A stretch of 52,061 nt of DNA from Thermoplasmata archaeon (GTDB taxonomy: Archaea > Thermoplasmatota > Thermoplasmata > Lutacidiplasmatales > UBA184): contig JAJZGO010000003.1 in the NCBI GenBank assembly GCA_021798415.1, forward strand, positions 1 through 52,061. The letters run 5' to 3'. Below, in pieces: positions 33,923-43,388 of the stretch; position 1 is the first letter of the stretch; each line of letters opens with the position of its first letter. The position numbers and the translations under genes were made by a program. The notes beneath the pieces are model-generated. The model was not told the origin of the DNA. It saw nothing but the letters and a program-made list of their open reading frames with translations, and did no database searches.

Positions 33923-35407
33923 CTACGGGAGGCCGTAGTTGACCGAGATCAGCTTGACCTCGGTCATCTCCTGCATCGCATAGCGCAGGCCCTCGCGCCC
34001 GAGGCCGCTCTCCCGCACGCCCCCGAACGGGAGCGCGTCCCAGCGCAGGTTGGTCGGATCGTTCAGATGGACCCCGCCCGCCCGGATCCGGCGCGCGAGG
34101 CGGAACCCCCGGGCGATGTCCCGGGTGTACACGGCCGCCTGGAGGCCGTACACCGTCGAGTTCGCGATCCGGATCGCGTCGTCGACCTCCCGGAACCGAA
34201 CGACGGGCGCGATCGGGCCGAACGGCTCCTCGCGGACCACCTCGGCGGACTCGGGGACCTCGTCGAGGACCGTGGGGGCGTAGAAGTTCCCGGGGCCCCG
34301 CTCGACCCTCGCCCCGCCCGCGAGGACCTTGGCCGACCGGTGGCGGGCGTCGGCGACGAGCCGGTCCATCCGCTCGAGGGCCGCGCCGTCGATGAGGGGG
34401 CCGACCTCGGTCGTCTCGTCGAGCGCTGGTCCGACGCGCAGCGCCTTCGCCCGATCGGCGAACGCCCGCGCGAACTTCTCGGCGATCCCGTCCTGGACCA
34501 GGAACCGCTTCGAGGCCGTGCAGACCTGGCCCGAGTAGCTGAACGCGCCCCGGACCGCCGCGTCGACCGCCGCGCCGAGCGGCGCGTCGTCGAGCAGGAC
34601 GAACGGGTCGAGTCCGCCCATTTCGAGGATGACGCGCTTCGCCTGGCGTCCGGCCCGCTCGGCGATCCCCTTGCCGACGAGCGTCGAACCGGTGAACGTG
34701 ACGAGGCGGGTCGCGCGGTGGTCGACGAGCGCGTTCCCGACCGAGCTCCCCGGACCGACCACGACGTTCATCACGCCGGCCGGGACGCCGGCCGCCCGGA
34801 GGTGCTCGGCGAGGCGGAGGGCGGTGAACGGCGCGGCGCTCGTCGGCTTCGCGACGACCGGGTTCCCGGCGGCGAGCGCCGGCGCGACCTTGTGGCAGAG
34901 GAGGTTGAGCGGGAAGTTGAACGGACCGATCGCGACGACGACGCCGATCGGGTCGCGGACCGAGAAGAGGAACCGGTGCTCGTTGCCCGCGGGGCGCTCG
35001 TAAGCGTCGGCGGGGTAGCTCTCTCCGCCGAGGTGGCGGATCTCCTCCGCGGCGAGATCGAAGACGCCGGCCGCCCGGTCGGCCTCGACGCGCGCGTCGA
35101 CGATCGGCTTCCCCACTTCCGAGGAGATCAGTCGGGCGATCGTCTCCCGGTCGGCGCGCAGGCGCTCGGCCGTCGCCCGCAGGATACGGGCGCGCTCGTG
35201 GCCGGGGACCGAACCCCACGCCTCCTCGACCGCGGCCGCCGCGTCGACCGCCGCGCTCGCCTCGTCCGCGGAGGCGACCGGCGCCTCCCCGATCCGGCGG
35301 CCGGTCGACGGGTCGACGACGGGTACGTACTGGCCCGAGGCCGGAGGTCGGAAGGTTCCACCGATGAACAGCGCGCCCCGCCCGCCCTCCGGGATCCCGT
35401 CGACCAT
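33923..35407 (-). CDS. NAD(P)-dependent aldehyde dehydrogenase (succinate-semialdehyde or glyceraldehyde-3-P type)
   Basis: 494 residues. IGPFNFPLNLLCHKVAPAL, KPTSAAP, FTGSTLVGKGIAERA, catalytic Glu in LEMGGLDPFVLLDDA and nucleophile Cys296 in YSGQVCTASKR. It groups by eye with the lactaldehyde/succinate-semialdehyde/non-phosphorylating GAPDH branch. Encoded 8 nt downstream of the aminobutyraldehyde-dehydrogenase-like gene, so the pair could oxidise 4-aminobutyraldehyde and then succinate semialdehyde (inference). A very long in-frame extension upstream is the antisense-phase reading of that neighbour, not part of this protein. Confidence 0.9.
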   Translation of the reverse strand: MVDGIPEGGRGALFIGGTFRPPASGQYVPVVDPSTGRRIGEAPVASADEASAAVDAAAAVEEAWGSVPGHERARILRATAERLRADRETIARLISSEVGKPIVDARVEADRAAGVFDLAAEEIRHLGGESYPADAYERPAGNEHRFLFSVRDPIGVVVAIGPFNFPLNLLCHKVAPALAAGNPVVAKPTSAAPFTALRLAEHLRAAGVPAGVMNVVVGPGSSVGNALVDHRATRLVTFTGSTLVGKGIAERAGRQAKRVILEMGGLDPFVLLDDAPLGAAVDAAVRGAFSYSGQVCTASKRFLVQDGIAEKFARAFADRAKALRVGPALDETTEVGPLIDGAALERMDRLVADARHRSAKVLAGGARVERGPGNFYAPTVLDEVPESAEVVREEPFGPIAPVVRFREVDDAIRIANSTVYGLQAAVYTRDIARGFRLARRIRAGGVHLNDPTNLRWDALPFGGVRESGLGREGLRYAMQEMTEVKLISVNYGLP

Positions 35408-35415
35408 CGTCGCCC

Positions 35416-36918
35416 CTAGGCCGGGTCGCCGTAGACGGTGTAGTGCCAGCCCTTGCGGGCCTGGCCGGTGAGGTCGAAGTAGATGTTCTTCACGACCGTG
35501 TAGTCGTTGAGCGAGTCCGTCCCCAGGTCCTTCCCGAACCCCGACTGCTTGAACCCGCCGTGCGGCGTCTCCGAGCCGAGCGGGAGGTGGTCGTTCACCC
35601 AGACGTCCCCGAACCGGAGCGCATGGGCCGCCTTGAGCGCCGTGCGCACGTCCCGCGTCCAAACGCTGCCGGCGAGGCCGTAGTCGACGCCGTTCGCGAT
35701 CTCGATCGCCTCGTCGAACGTGGAGAACTCGAGGACGTCGAGGACCGGCCCGAAGATCTCCCGCTGGGCGATCGTCATGTCCGGCGCGACCCCGTCGAAC
35801 ACCGTCGGCAGGACGAACGCCCCGTTCGGGAAGTGCGGGTGGTCGTCCGTTCCACCGACCTTGAGCGTCGCCCCCTCGGCCCGGCCCTTCGCCACGAAGT
35901 CGAGGACCGAGCGCTGCTGCACCGGGCTCACGAGCGGCCCGAGGTCGGTCGACCGCGAGAGCGGGTCGCCGACGCGGATCGTGCGGACCCGCTCGAGGAG
36001 CCGCTCCACGAACTTCGCCCGGAGGCTCTGGTGGACGATGAGCCGCGTCGCCGCCGTGCAGTCCTGGCCCCCGTTCACGAAACCGCCCACGACCGCTCCC
36101 TCCACCGCGGCCGGGAGGTCCGCGTCCTCGAAGACGACGAACGGCGCCTTCCCGCCGAGCTCGAGCTGGACGCGCTTGACGCTCGCGCTCGCCGCCTCCA
36201 TGATCTTCTTGCCGGTCGCGGTGTCGCCGGTGAGGGAGACCATGTCGACCTTCGCGTTCCGGCAGAGCTCGTCCCCGACCTCCGCGCCGGGGCCCGTGAT
36301 GACGTTGAGCGCACCGGTCGGAAGGCCCGCGTCCTGGAACGCCCGACCGAGCTCGAGGCTCGTGAGGGGCGTGTAGCTCGCCGGCTTCAGCACGACCGTG
36401 TTCCCGACGATCAGCGCGGGAGCGACCTTCCAGACCGCCATCATGATCGGGTAGTTCCACGGCGTGATCGAACCGACGACGCCGACCGGCTCGCGCCGGA
36501 AGATCGTCGTGCCGTCGCCGGTGAACTCGCCCGGGCTCCGCGCCTCGAGCGTGCGCCCGGCCCCGGCGTAGAACATCAGGTTGTCGATCGTGAACGGGAG
36601 GTCCGCGTCCGCCGCCTGCTTGATCGTCTTGCCCTGGTTGCGGCTCTCGAGCTCCGCGACCTCGCCGAGCCGCTGCTGCAGGATCTGGGCGGTCTTCACG
36701 AAGACCTCGGACCTCGCCTTCGGCGGCCACCGGGGCCAGGGACCCCGGTCGAACGCCTCGCGCGCCGCGTCGATCGCCCGTCGGGCGTCCTCGCGCGTCG
36801 ACCGGGGAACCGTGCCGAGCGAGGACCGGTCGAAGGGGCTCACGACCGGGATCGTCGCCTCGTCGGACGCCGTCACCCACTCGCCCCCGATCAGCATCGT
36901 GCGGTCCATCGTGCCCAC
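35416..36918 (-). CDS. Aminobutyraldehyde/betaine-aldehyde dehydrogenase-like enzyme
   Basis: About 500 residues. ITPWNYPIMMAVWKVAPAL, KPASYTPLT, LTGDTATGKKIM, LELGGKAPFVVFEDAD and Cys in GGQDCTAATR. The C-terminal FGDVWVNDHLPLGSETPHGG and SGFGKDLG are typical of gamma-aminobutyraldehyde dehydrogenases (PatD/YdcW group), which finish putrescine breakdown to GABA. A TATA-like TCATTA (36943-36948) lies about 27 nt from GTG 36918, suggesting a leaderless start there; ATG 36909 is the alternative. First gene of a two-dehydrogenase operon, divergent from the peptide-binding protein. Confidence 0.9.
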   Translation of the reverse strand: MGTMDRTMLIGGEWVTASDEATIPVVSPFDRSSLGTVPRSTREDARRAIDAAREAFDRGPWPRWPPKARSEVFVKTAQILQQRLGEVAELESRNQGKTIKQAADADLPFTIDNLMFYAGAGRTLEARSPGEFTGDGTTIFRREPVGVVGSITPWNYPIMMAVWKVAPALIVGNTVVLKPASYTPLTSLELGRAFQDAGLPTGALNVITGPGAEVGDELCRNAKVDMVSLTGDTATGKKIMEAASASVKRVQLELGGKAPFVVFEDADLPAAVEGAVVGGFVNGGQDCTAATRLIVHQSLRAKFVERLLERVRTIRVGDPLSRSTDLGPLVSPVQQRSVLDFVAKGRAEGATLKVGGTDDHPHFPNGAFVLPTVFDGVAPDMTIAQREIFGPVLDVLEFSTFDEAIEIANGVDYGLAGSVWTRDVRTALKAAHALRFGDVWVNDHLPLGSETPHGGFKQSGFGKDLGTDSLNDYTVVKNIYFDLTGQARKGWHYTVYGDPA

Positions 36919-36942
36919 CCGGGTCGCCGAGTCCGGGCGGCC

Positions 36943-37005
36943 TAATGACCCTAGGCGGGGAGCGGCCCGCCGCCCGCGTTCCGGGCGTTTTTCGCGGGGT
37001 TTATG
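36943..37005. promoter_or_regulatory. Divergent TATA boxes between ALDH operon and peptide-binding protein
   Basis: Minus strand TCATTA at 36943-36948 serves the aldehyde dehydrogenase operon. Plus strand GTTTATG at 36999-37005 predicts a start near 37028 for the solute-binding protein, leaving a leader of about 19 nt. The two core promoters are about 55 bp apart, close enough to share a regulator. Confidence 0.55.
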
Positions 37006-37046
37006 AAGGATGAGGGCGTCGGGACTCGAGACCCTGGGGCGTTCTC

Positions 37047-38948
37047 ATGGACCCGAAGTGGCGCAACGCAATCGTCGTCGGTATCGTCGTGGTCGTCGTG
37101 GTTGCCGGGCTCGGGCTCTACCTGACCCGCCCCCAGAGCTCCTCGAAGAGCTGCGGGGTCGCGCTCAAGTCGACGAACCCCATCCTCATCGATCAGGCCG
37201 AGATCCCCGACTCGCTCGATCCGGCCGTGACGTTCTCGACCCCCGGCTGGGCCGCCGTACAGCAGGTCTACCAGGGTCTCGTGAACTACAACGGGTCGAG
37301 CTACACGACCTTCTCGGGCGTCCTCGCCCACAACTGGACGGTCTCTCCGAACGGCTACAGCTGGACGTTCCACCTGCGCCCGGGGGTCCACTTCTCGAAC
37401 GGGGACCCGTTCAACGCCTACGTGATGTGGTACAGCCTCTACCGGAGCCTCTTGCTCGTCCAGGGGCCGCAGTTCATCCTGGAGCAGAACTTCTTCTCGA
37501 CCAACTTTAGCGCCTCGAACCCGCTCACGTACTACTCGGACGTGAACTACTCCAACGCCGCGAACGCGACCCTCCTGAACGACCTCAACACGTGGAACTT
37601 CGACACCCCCACCTCGGCCGAGATCGCCCTGATGGGCACAGCGAACCAGTCGTTCCAGGTGCTCAACAACCTCACGATCGAGCTCAACCTGGGCTACGGG
37701 TACCTCGGGACCAGCTACAGCTACCTGCTCGCGTCGATCTCCGCGCCGAACTCCTACGCGGTCGACCCGGTCTGGGTCGACCAGCACGGGGGCATCTCGT
37801 TCGGGCAGCCGAACTCGTACATGTCCGTCAACACCCTCGGGACGGGCCAATACGTCCTCGAGAACTACAACGGCCTCGCGGGCGGCGGATACACGCTCGC
37901 CCCGAACCCGAACTACTGGGGAACGACGGCGGCCGCGAGCGACCCGACGAACCCGATGATCCAGCCCGCGCTCAACTCGGTCGAGATCATCTTCCAGGAC
38001 CAGCAGGCCGTCACGATCAACAACCTCAAGAGCGGTGCGGTTGCCGAGGCCTCGTTCGCCTACGTCGGGCCCTCGACCGTGAGCCAGCTCCAGGGCAACC
38101 CGTGCGTCACGGTCCAGGCGCTCCCGACGGTCTACGGCTCGACGAGCGGTTCCTGGTGGATCTACCTCGACCAGAACCAGTTCCCGTTCACCAACCTCTC
38201 CGTCCGCGAGGCGATCGCGCACGCGATCAACTACACGCAGATCATCCAGCAGGCGTTCGGGGGGTACGCGAGCCAGTGGGTGGGCCCGGTCCCCCCTTCG
38301 TACCCGTACTACAACCCGCAGGGACTCTCGCCGTACGCGTACAACCTCCCGCTCGCGCGCCAGGAGATCGCCAACTCCCCCTGCGCGAACGGCGCGTGCA
38401 AGTCGCTCGACTTCAAGTACGCCTACATCAACACGGGAGGAACCGACTGGTCCGATACCGCCCAGTTCCTGGCGGCGGACCTCGCGCAGATCAACCTCAC
38501 CATCACGCCGACCGCCATCAGCCTCGACCAGCTCTACCAGGAGCAGACGATCGACCCGACGACCGGGGTCTGCACGACGCTCGAGAGCACGAACGGCGGG
38601 CCGTTCTACATGGGCCAGGAGTTCTACACGTCCGACTACATCTCGCCGGACGACTGGACGCAGAACGACGCGATCAGCTACGGGAGCGCGAACCTGTGCA
38701 TGTCGCAGTTCGCGAGCGCGACGGTCGACAACCTCACCCTCGCGGCCGCGGCGAGCTCGAACGCGACGTTCCTGAACTCGAGCTACTCGACCATGACGAA
38801 CATCATGTACAACAACTACACCGACATCTGGCTCGTCGTCCCGACGTCGTTCGCGGTCTACTCCACGTACCTCCACGGGTTCCTCGAGAACCCGATGGCG
38901 AGTGCCGAGCCGTACTCGCTCCTGTTCAACACGCAGTCGGTCACCTGA
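37047..38948 (+). CDS. Peptide/polyamine-type ABC transporter solute-binding protein (SBP family 5)
   Basis: 633 residues. One N-terminal helix (NAIVVGIVVVVVVAGLGLYL) anchors a large external domain. Family-5 signatures: PDSLDPAVTFSTPGW, NGYSWTFHLRPGVHFSNGDPF, GTGQYVLENY, FTNLSVREAIAHAINY and LPLARQEIANSP. It binds oligopeptides or a similar ligand for the OppBCDF-like permease encoded convergently at 38980-43283. Unlike the usual operon, the binding protein is transcribed separately, and facing the permease genes. Asn/Tyr/Thr-rich composition and many N-x-S/T sites mark an exported archaeal protein. Confidence 0.92.
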   Translation: MDPKWRNAIVVGIVVVVVVAGLGLYLTRPQSSSKSCGVALKSTNPILIDQAEIPDSLDPAVTFSTPGWAAVQQVYQGLVNYNGSSYTTFSGVLAHNWTVSPNGYSWTFHLRPGVHFSNGDPFNAYVMWYSLYRSLLLVQGPQFILEQNFFSTNFSASNPLTYYSDVNYSNAANATLLNDLNTWNFDTPTSAEIALMGTANQSFQVLNNLTIELNLGYGYLGTSYSYLLASISAPNSYAVDPVWVDQHGGISFGQPNSYMSVNTLGTGQYVLENYNGLAGGGYTLAPNPNYWGTTAAASDPTNPMIQPALNSVEIIFQDQQAVTINNLKSGAVAEASFAYVGPSTVSQLQGNPCVTVQALPTVYGSTSGSWWIYLDQNQFPFTNLSVREAIAHAINYTQIIQQAFGGYASQWVGPVPPSYPYYNPQGLSPYAYNLPLARQEIANSPCANGACKSLDFKYAYINTGGTDWSDTAQFLAADLAQINLTITPTAISLDQLYQEQTIDPTTGVCTTLESTNGGPFYMGQEFYTSDYISPDDWTQNDAISYGSANLCMSQFASATVDNLTLAAAASSNATFLNSSYSTMTNIMYNNYTDIWLVVPTSFAVYSTYLHGFLENPMASAEPYSLLFNTQSVT

Positions 38949-38979
38949 GCCGGCGGGGGCCCTCCGCGGCCCCCTTCGC

Positions 38980-40050
38980 CTACCCGCCGGTGGGCCCGAC
39001 GGGGTCGGCGCCGCCGATCAGGGACGCCGCCGGCACCGACCCGATCTCGTCCGCGCGGTGGCAGGCGACCCGGCGTCCGGGGAACCCCATCGGCTCCACG
39101 AGCGGGGGGTCCTCGATGCGGCACCGGTCGACCACGAACGGGCAGCGAGGGGCGAACCGGCACCCCGGCGGGGGGTCGATCAGCGTCGGGATGTCGCCGC
39201 CGATGCGATACCGGGCGCGGCGCCGCCGGGGGTCGGGCTCGGGGACCGCCGCGAGGAGCGCCTTGGTGTACGGGTGGACCGGGGCTTCGAGCACCGGCCG
39301 GACCGGGCCGACCTCCGCGAGGCGGCCGAGGTACATCACCGCGACCCGGTCGGCGACGTACCGCACGGCGGCGACGTTGTGGGTGATCAGGAGGTAGGAG
39401 TACCCCCGCTCCCGCTGGAGCTGCACGAGGCGGTTCAGGATCTGGGCCTGCACCGCGACGTCGAGCGCGCTCGTCGGCTCGTCGAGCACGACCAGCTTCG
39501 GGTTCACGCTGAGCGCCCGGGCGAGCGAGAGGCGCTGGCGGCCCCCCCCCGAGAACTCGTGGGGGTACTGGTCGAGGCAGTCCGGTGGAAGCCCGACGGT
39601 GGGAAGGAGGTCGAGGACCCGGCGCCGGTACTCGCTCCGGGAGGCGGACCCGCCGTCGAGCGCCGCCTGGGCCCGGATCGGCTCGCTGACGATCTGCCAG
39701 ACCCTCAAGCGGGGGTTCAGCGAGCCGACCGGGTCCTGGAAGACGACCTGGACGTTGCGACGCCAGCGCAGGAGAGCCCGCCCCTTCAGGTGCGTGATCT
39801 CCTCGCCGTCGAACCTCAGGCGGCCCGCGGTCGGCTCGTGAAGGCGCGAGACGAGCCAGCCGAGCGTCGTCTTGCCCGAGCCCGACTCGCCGATCAGGCC
39901 CAGGGTCTCGCCTCGCCCCACCGAGAGGTCGACCCCGTCGACCGCGTGGATCGCCCGGTGGGGTTCCCGCCGTACGATCTCGCCGAGCGAGCGGGTGAGC
40001 GGAAACTCCTTCGCGAGGCCGTCGATCTCGAGGAGGGGAGCGTCGGTCAA
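38980..40050 (-). CDS. Oligopeptide ABC transporter ATP-binding protein (OppF/DppF-like)
   Basis: 356 residues. Walker A GESGSGKT, Q-loop VVFQDPVGSLNPRLRV, signature FSGGGRQRLSLARAL, Walker B LVVLDEPTSALD, then the Opp C-terminal region GCRFAPRCPF. It starts with TTG at 40050, overlapping the stop of the OppD-like gene (TTGA). Note S-G-G-G instead of S-G-G-Q. Last gene of the permease operon OppB-C-D-F; energises peptide uptake together with OppD. Confidence 0.92.
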   Translation of the reverse strand: MTDAPLLEIDGLAKEFPLTRSLGEIVRREPHRAIHAVDGVDLSVGRGETLGLIGESGSGKTTLGWLVSRLHEPTAGRLRFDGEEITHLKGRALLRWRRNVQVVFQDPVGSLNPRLRVWQIVSEPIRAQAALDGGSASRSEYRRRVLDLLPTVGLPPDCLDQYPHEFSGGGRQRLSLARALSVNPKLVVLDEPTSALDVAVQAQILNRLVQLQRERGYSYLLITHNVAAVRYVADRVAVMYLGRLAEVGPVRPVLEAPVHPYTKALLAAVPEPDPRRRRARYRIGGDIPTLIDPPPGCRFAPRCPFVVDRCRIEDPPLVEPMGFPGRRVACHRADEIGSVPAASLIGGADPVGPTGG

Positions 40051-41201
40051 GGGGGGGCCTCGACGTCCGACGCGAAGAGGCAGGCGCTGAGATGGGTCGC
40101 GGGGGCTCCGGGCGTCGTCCCGACCGGCACGAGCGGGGGGCCGGGGTCGCTCGCGCACTCGGGACGGGCGAGCACGCACCGCGGGTGGAACGAGCATCCC
40201 GTCGGGAGGCGGGAGAGGTTCGGGACGGCGCCCGGTATCGAGTCGAGCGCCCCGTCCGCCTTGTACCGCCGCGGGCTCGACTTGAGGAGCGCGGCCGTGT
40301 ACGGGTGCCGGGGGTGGTGGAAGACCTCCTCGACCGGCCCGTACTCGACCAGGTGGCCCGCGTACATCACCCCGAGCTCGTCGGCCATCTCGGCGACCAC
40401 CCCGAGGTCGTGGGTGATGAACAGGATCGAGGTACGGACCTCCTCGATCAACTCCTTCATCAGCGTCAGCACCTGGGCCTGGATGGTGACGTCGAGCGCG
40501 CTCGTCGGCTCGTCGGCGATGAGGAGCGCCGGCCGCCCGGAGAGCGCCATCGCGATCATGATCCGCTGGCGCATGCCGCCCGAGAGCTCGTGCGGGTAGA
40601 GCCCGAGGATCGTCTCGGGGTCGTTGATCCGCACGAGACGGAGGAAGTCGAGCGCCTCGTCCCACGTCGCACCTCGGGCGCTCTTCGCGCGCTCGGCGGA
40701 ACGCGCCGCGAGCCCCCCGACCGTGAGCGGGTGGGCGAGGGCCGAGGAGGTCGAGACGGGCGGCGGACCACGGCTGTAATCGAACGGCTCCACGCGGCTG
40801 CGGGGGACATCCTTCGGGGACGCGTCTCGCCCGCGCCGGATGCGGATCGCCTCGGCGACCTGGTCGTAGACCCGGTAGGCCGGGTTGAGCGAGTTGAGCG
40901 GCTCCTGGAAGATCATCCCGATCCCCGTCCCTCGGACGAACGGGAGCTTCCACGCCGGGTAGCTCAGGAGGTCGGTGCCCAAGAACCGGATCCGGCCGCC
41001 GGTGACCTCGGCCGGCGGCTGGGGGAGGAGGCGGGGGATCGCCCGCGCGAGGGTGCTCTTGCCGCACCCGGTCTCGCCGACGATCCCGACGACCCTCCCC
41101 GGGTCGACACGCAGCGAGACGTCGGTGAGGGCGTGGAACCGCCCCGCCCCGACCACGTAGTCGATGCTGAGGTGCTCGACCTCGAGGACCGGTTCGCCCA
41201 C
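40047..41201 (-). CDS. Oligopeptide ABC transporter ATP-binding protein (OppD/DppD-like)
   Basis: 384 residues. Walker A GETGCGKS, Q-loop MIFQEPLNSLNPAYRV, signature LSGGMRQRIMIA, Walker B LLIADEPTSALD, switch FITHDLGVV, and the C-terminal cysteines of the Opp family (CSFHPRCVLARPEC). An insertion of about 50 residues (SPKDVPRSRVEPF to RAKSARG) sits between the Q-loop and the signature motif, longer than in most OppD. GTG 41201 lies 3 nt after the OppC stop. Confidence 0.92.
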   Translation of the reverse strand: MGEPVLEVEHLSIDYVVGAGRFHALTDVSLRVDPGRVVGIVGETGCGKSTLARAIPRLLPQPPAEVTGGRIRFLGTDLLSYPAWKLPFVRGTGIGMIFQEPLNSLNPAYRVYDQVAEAIRIRRGRDASPKDVPRSRVEPFDYSRGPPPVSTSSALAHPLTVGGLAARSAERAKSARGATWDEALDFLRLVRINDPETILGLYPHELSGGMRQRIMIAMALSGRPALLIADEPTSALDVTIQAQVLTLMKELIEEVRTSILFITHDLGVVAEMADELGVMYAGHLVEYGPVEEVFHHPRHPYTAALLKSSPRRYKADGALDSIPGAVPNLSRLPTGCSFHPRCVLARPECASDPGPPLVPVGTTPGAPATHLSACLFASDVEAPP

Positions 41202-41204
41202 GGC

Positions 41205-42263
41205 TCACTCCTCGGCCCGGCGGACGAGCATCGCGGAGCCCGCCTCGGCCTGGGCGCGCCGGCTCCGCGGGTCGAGGATGTCCCGGAGGCCATCGCCGAG
41301 AAGGCTGAACGCGAGCACCGTGACGAAGATCGCGAGGCCCGGCGCGAGGACCATCCAGGGGTACGTCGAGAGGAACGGCTGGTAGGCCTGGATCATGCTG
41401 CCCCACTCCGGCGTGGCCGAGGGGTAGGGCAGGACCTGGACCACGTAGAAGATCGTCGAGATGACCACGATGACCGTGCCGACGTCCATCGTGAAGTAGA
41501 CGACCAGCGGCTCTAGGACGTTGCGAAGGACGTGGCGGAGGAGGATCCGGCCCTCGCGCACCCCGGCGGCGCGCGCCGCCATCACGTACGGCTGGTGCTT
41601 CACCGACAGGACCTCGCCGCGCGCGAGGCGGACGTAGTACGGCCACCACGTCACGAGCACGGCCACGATCGCGCCGTCGACGGTCCGTCCGATCGACGCG
41701 GCGATCGCGAGCGCGAGGACGAGGCTCGGGAACGACAGGAAGATGTCGGCGAGCCGCATGATCGTCACGGAGACGGCGCCCCCGAGCGTCCCGGGACGGT
41801 CCCAGTAGCCGGCGACGAGCCCGAGCGCCCCGCCGGCGACGAGCGAGATGCCGGCGACGGAGAACCCGATCGCGAGGTCGATCGGGAGCGCCGCGACGAC
41901 GTTCGAGTAGATGTCGCGGCCGAGCTCGTCCGTGCCGAGCGGGTGGGCCCACGACGGCGCCTGGTGGTACGCGGTCGACAGCTGGTTGGGCGGGTAGAGG
42001 AGGACGAGTCCGGGCGCCACCACCGCGAGGAGCGCCATCACCGCGATCACCACGACCAGGGCGAACCCGACGAACGAGAGCGGGTTCGCCCAGAGGATCC
42101 GCAGGAACGAGACGACGCCCCGACGTACCTTGTCCGCCGTCGCGGCCACGGCGTCCGCGCGGGCGGAGCGGCGAGCCGGCGGGAGAGCGCCGGGGTAGGG
42201 TTCCCGGGCGTCCGCGTCGTCGACCGGGGCGGCGGGCGGCGGGGGTCGGCCGGATCCCGCCAT
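41205..42263 (-). CDS. Oligopeptide ABC transporter permease (OppC/DppC-like)
   Basis: 352 residues. A Pro/Ala-rich cytoplasmic N-terminus of about 55 residues is followed by about six helices. HPLGTDELGRDIYSNVV is the hallmark of OppC/DppC, and AARAAGVREGRILLRHVLRN is the EAA loop contacting the ATPases. The start codon directly abuts the OppB stop (42264). Confidence 0.93.
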   Translation of the reverse strand: MAGSGRPPPPAAPVDDADAREPYPGALPPARRSARADAVAATADKVRRGVVSFLRILWANPLSFVGFALVVVIAVMALLAVVAPGLVLLYPPNQLSTAYHQAPSWAHPLGTDELGRDIYSNVVAALPIDLAIGFSVAGISLVAGGALGLVAGYWDRPGTLGGAVSVTIMRLADIFLSFPSLVLALAIAASIGRTVDGAIVAVLVTWWPYYVRLARGEVLSVKHQPYVMAARAAGVREGRILLRHVLRNVLEPLVVYFTMDVGTVIVVISTIFYVVQVLPYPSATPEWGSMIQAYQPFLSTYPWMVLAPGLAIFVTVLAFSLLGDGLRDILDPRSRRAQAEAGSAMLVRRAEE

Positions 42264-43283
42264 CTAGCGCCACTCCACGCGAGGGTCGAGGACCCCGTAG
42301 AGGATGTCGGCGATCATGTTCGCGATCACGACCCCGATCGCGAAGACGATCACGACCCCGATCGTCCCGGAGAAGTTGTAGCCCGTGATCGCGCTGAACG
42401 CGTAGGAACCGATCCCCGGCCACGCGAAGACCTCCTCGACGACCACCGTGCCCGAAAGGAGCCCGCCCGCCGTGACCCCGAGGACCGTGGTCGTCGAGAT
42501 GAGGGCGTTCCGGAGCGCGTGCTTGTAGAGGACGATGAACTCGGAGAGGCCCTTCATCCGCGCGGAGTTCACGAAGTCGAGCGGGAGGACCTCGAGCATC
42601 GAGCTCCGGGTCATCCGGGTCGCGATGCCCATGTTGACGAACGCGAGGACCGACGCGGGGAGGATCAGGTGCACGATCGCGTCCCCCGCCCACGGGAGGT
42701 TGCCCGCGAGGAGGGCGTCGACCACGCTCATGTGGGTGACCTGGGCGAACGGCGGCGGGGTCGACGTGTACTCCCCGCCCGTGGGCAATCCGAGGAACGG
42801 GCCGACGAGGATCGCCGCGACCACCGCGCCGAGGTAGGTCGGCGTCGCCCATCCCGAGAGGTAGAAGATCCGGACGAGGTGGTCGCCGAGGCGGCCGGAG
42901 TATTGGGCCGCCACGACGCCGAGCGGGATCCCGATCAGGACCATCAGGACGAGGGAGGCGAGCACGAGCTCGAGCGTGGCGGGGAGGGCGACCGCGATCA
43001 CGGGGAGCACCGGCACGCCCGCCGGGGAGTTCCCCCAGTTCCCGTCGATCAGGTTCGCGGTGTACTTGAAGAACTGGACATAGAGCGGCTGGTGGAGGCC
43101 GAAGGTGATCGCGCACTGGGCCAGCTGGGCCGCCTTCGCCCGCGGGAACCAGACCGCGCAGGGGTTCGAGACCGCGACGTGGGTGAAGAAGAACGTGATG
43201 ACGATGACCCCGAAGAGGACGGGGATGAGGAAGAGGAGGCGCTTCGCGACGAAGACCGCGAGATCGGTGAGACTACGACCCAA
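42264..43283 (-). CDS. Oligopeptide ABC transporter permease (OppB/DppB-like)
   Basis: 339 residues with about six helices: N-terminal FVAKRLLFLIPVLFGVIVITF, PATLELVLASLVLMVLIGIPLG, and the EAA loop NSARMKGLSEFIVLYKHALRN. It starts at TTG 43283 with GGAGGAG about 7 nt upstream. A long periplasmic-side loop (PCAVWFPRAKAAQLAQC) carries two cysteines that might form a disulfide. First gene of the permease operon. Confidence 0.93.
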   Translation of the reverse strand: MGRSLTDLAVFVAKRLLFLIPVLFGVIVITFFFTHVAVSNPCAVWFPRAKAAQLAQCAITFGLHQPLYVQFFKYTANLIDGNWGNSPAGVPVLPVIAVALPATLELVLASLVLMVLIGIPLGVVAAQYSGRLGDHLVRIFYLSGWATPTYLGAVVAAILVGPFLGLPTGGEYTSTPPPFAQVTHMSVVDALLAGNLPWAGDAIVHLILPASVLAFVNMGIATRMTRSSMLEVLPLDFVNSARMKGLSEFIVLYKHALRNALISTTTVLGVTAGGLLSGTVVVEEVFAWPGIGSYAFSAITGYNFSGTIGVVIVFAIGVVIANMIADILYGVLDPRVEWR

Positions 43284-43352
43284 CCCCCGCTCCTCCTATC
43301 GGGAGAGCGGAGCCCCCGCCCCCCGGCCACCCGGGGGCCAACCGGCCGAGGC

Positions 43353-43362
43353 TATTAATTCC
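43353..43362 (-). promoter_or_regulatory. TATA box for the Opp permease operon
   Basis: Minus strand GAATTAATAG predicts transcription from about 43331, giving a leader of about 48 nt with GGAGGAG before TTG 43283. It lies in the 105-nt gap after the aminotransferase gene, so the permease operon has its own promoter. Confidence 0.6.
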
Positions 43363-43388
43363 CCCGACGACCGGGGGCGACCCGTCGG

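Noticed and set aside
33923..36880. A 985-codon minus-strand frame that looks like a fused double dehydrogenase
   Set aside because: The first half is the wrong phase of the neighbouring aldehyde dehydrogenase; the real gene starts at ATG 35407.
38980..43116. A 1378-codon open frame on the minus strand running through four transporter genes
   Set aside because: Only its last about 356 codons (OppF-like) are protein-like; the rest is Arg/Pro/Gly-rich out-of-phase reading of OppB, OppC and OppD, an effect of high GC.
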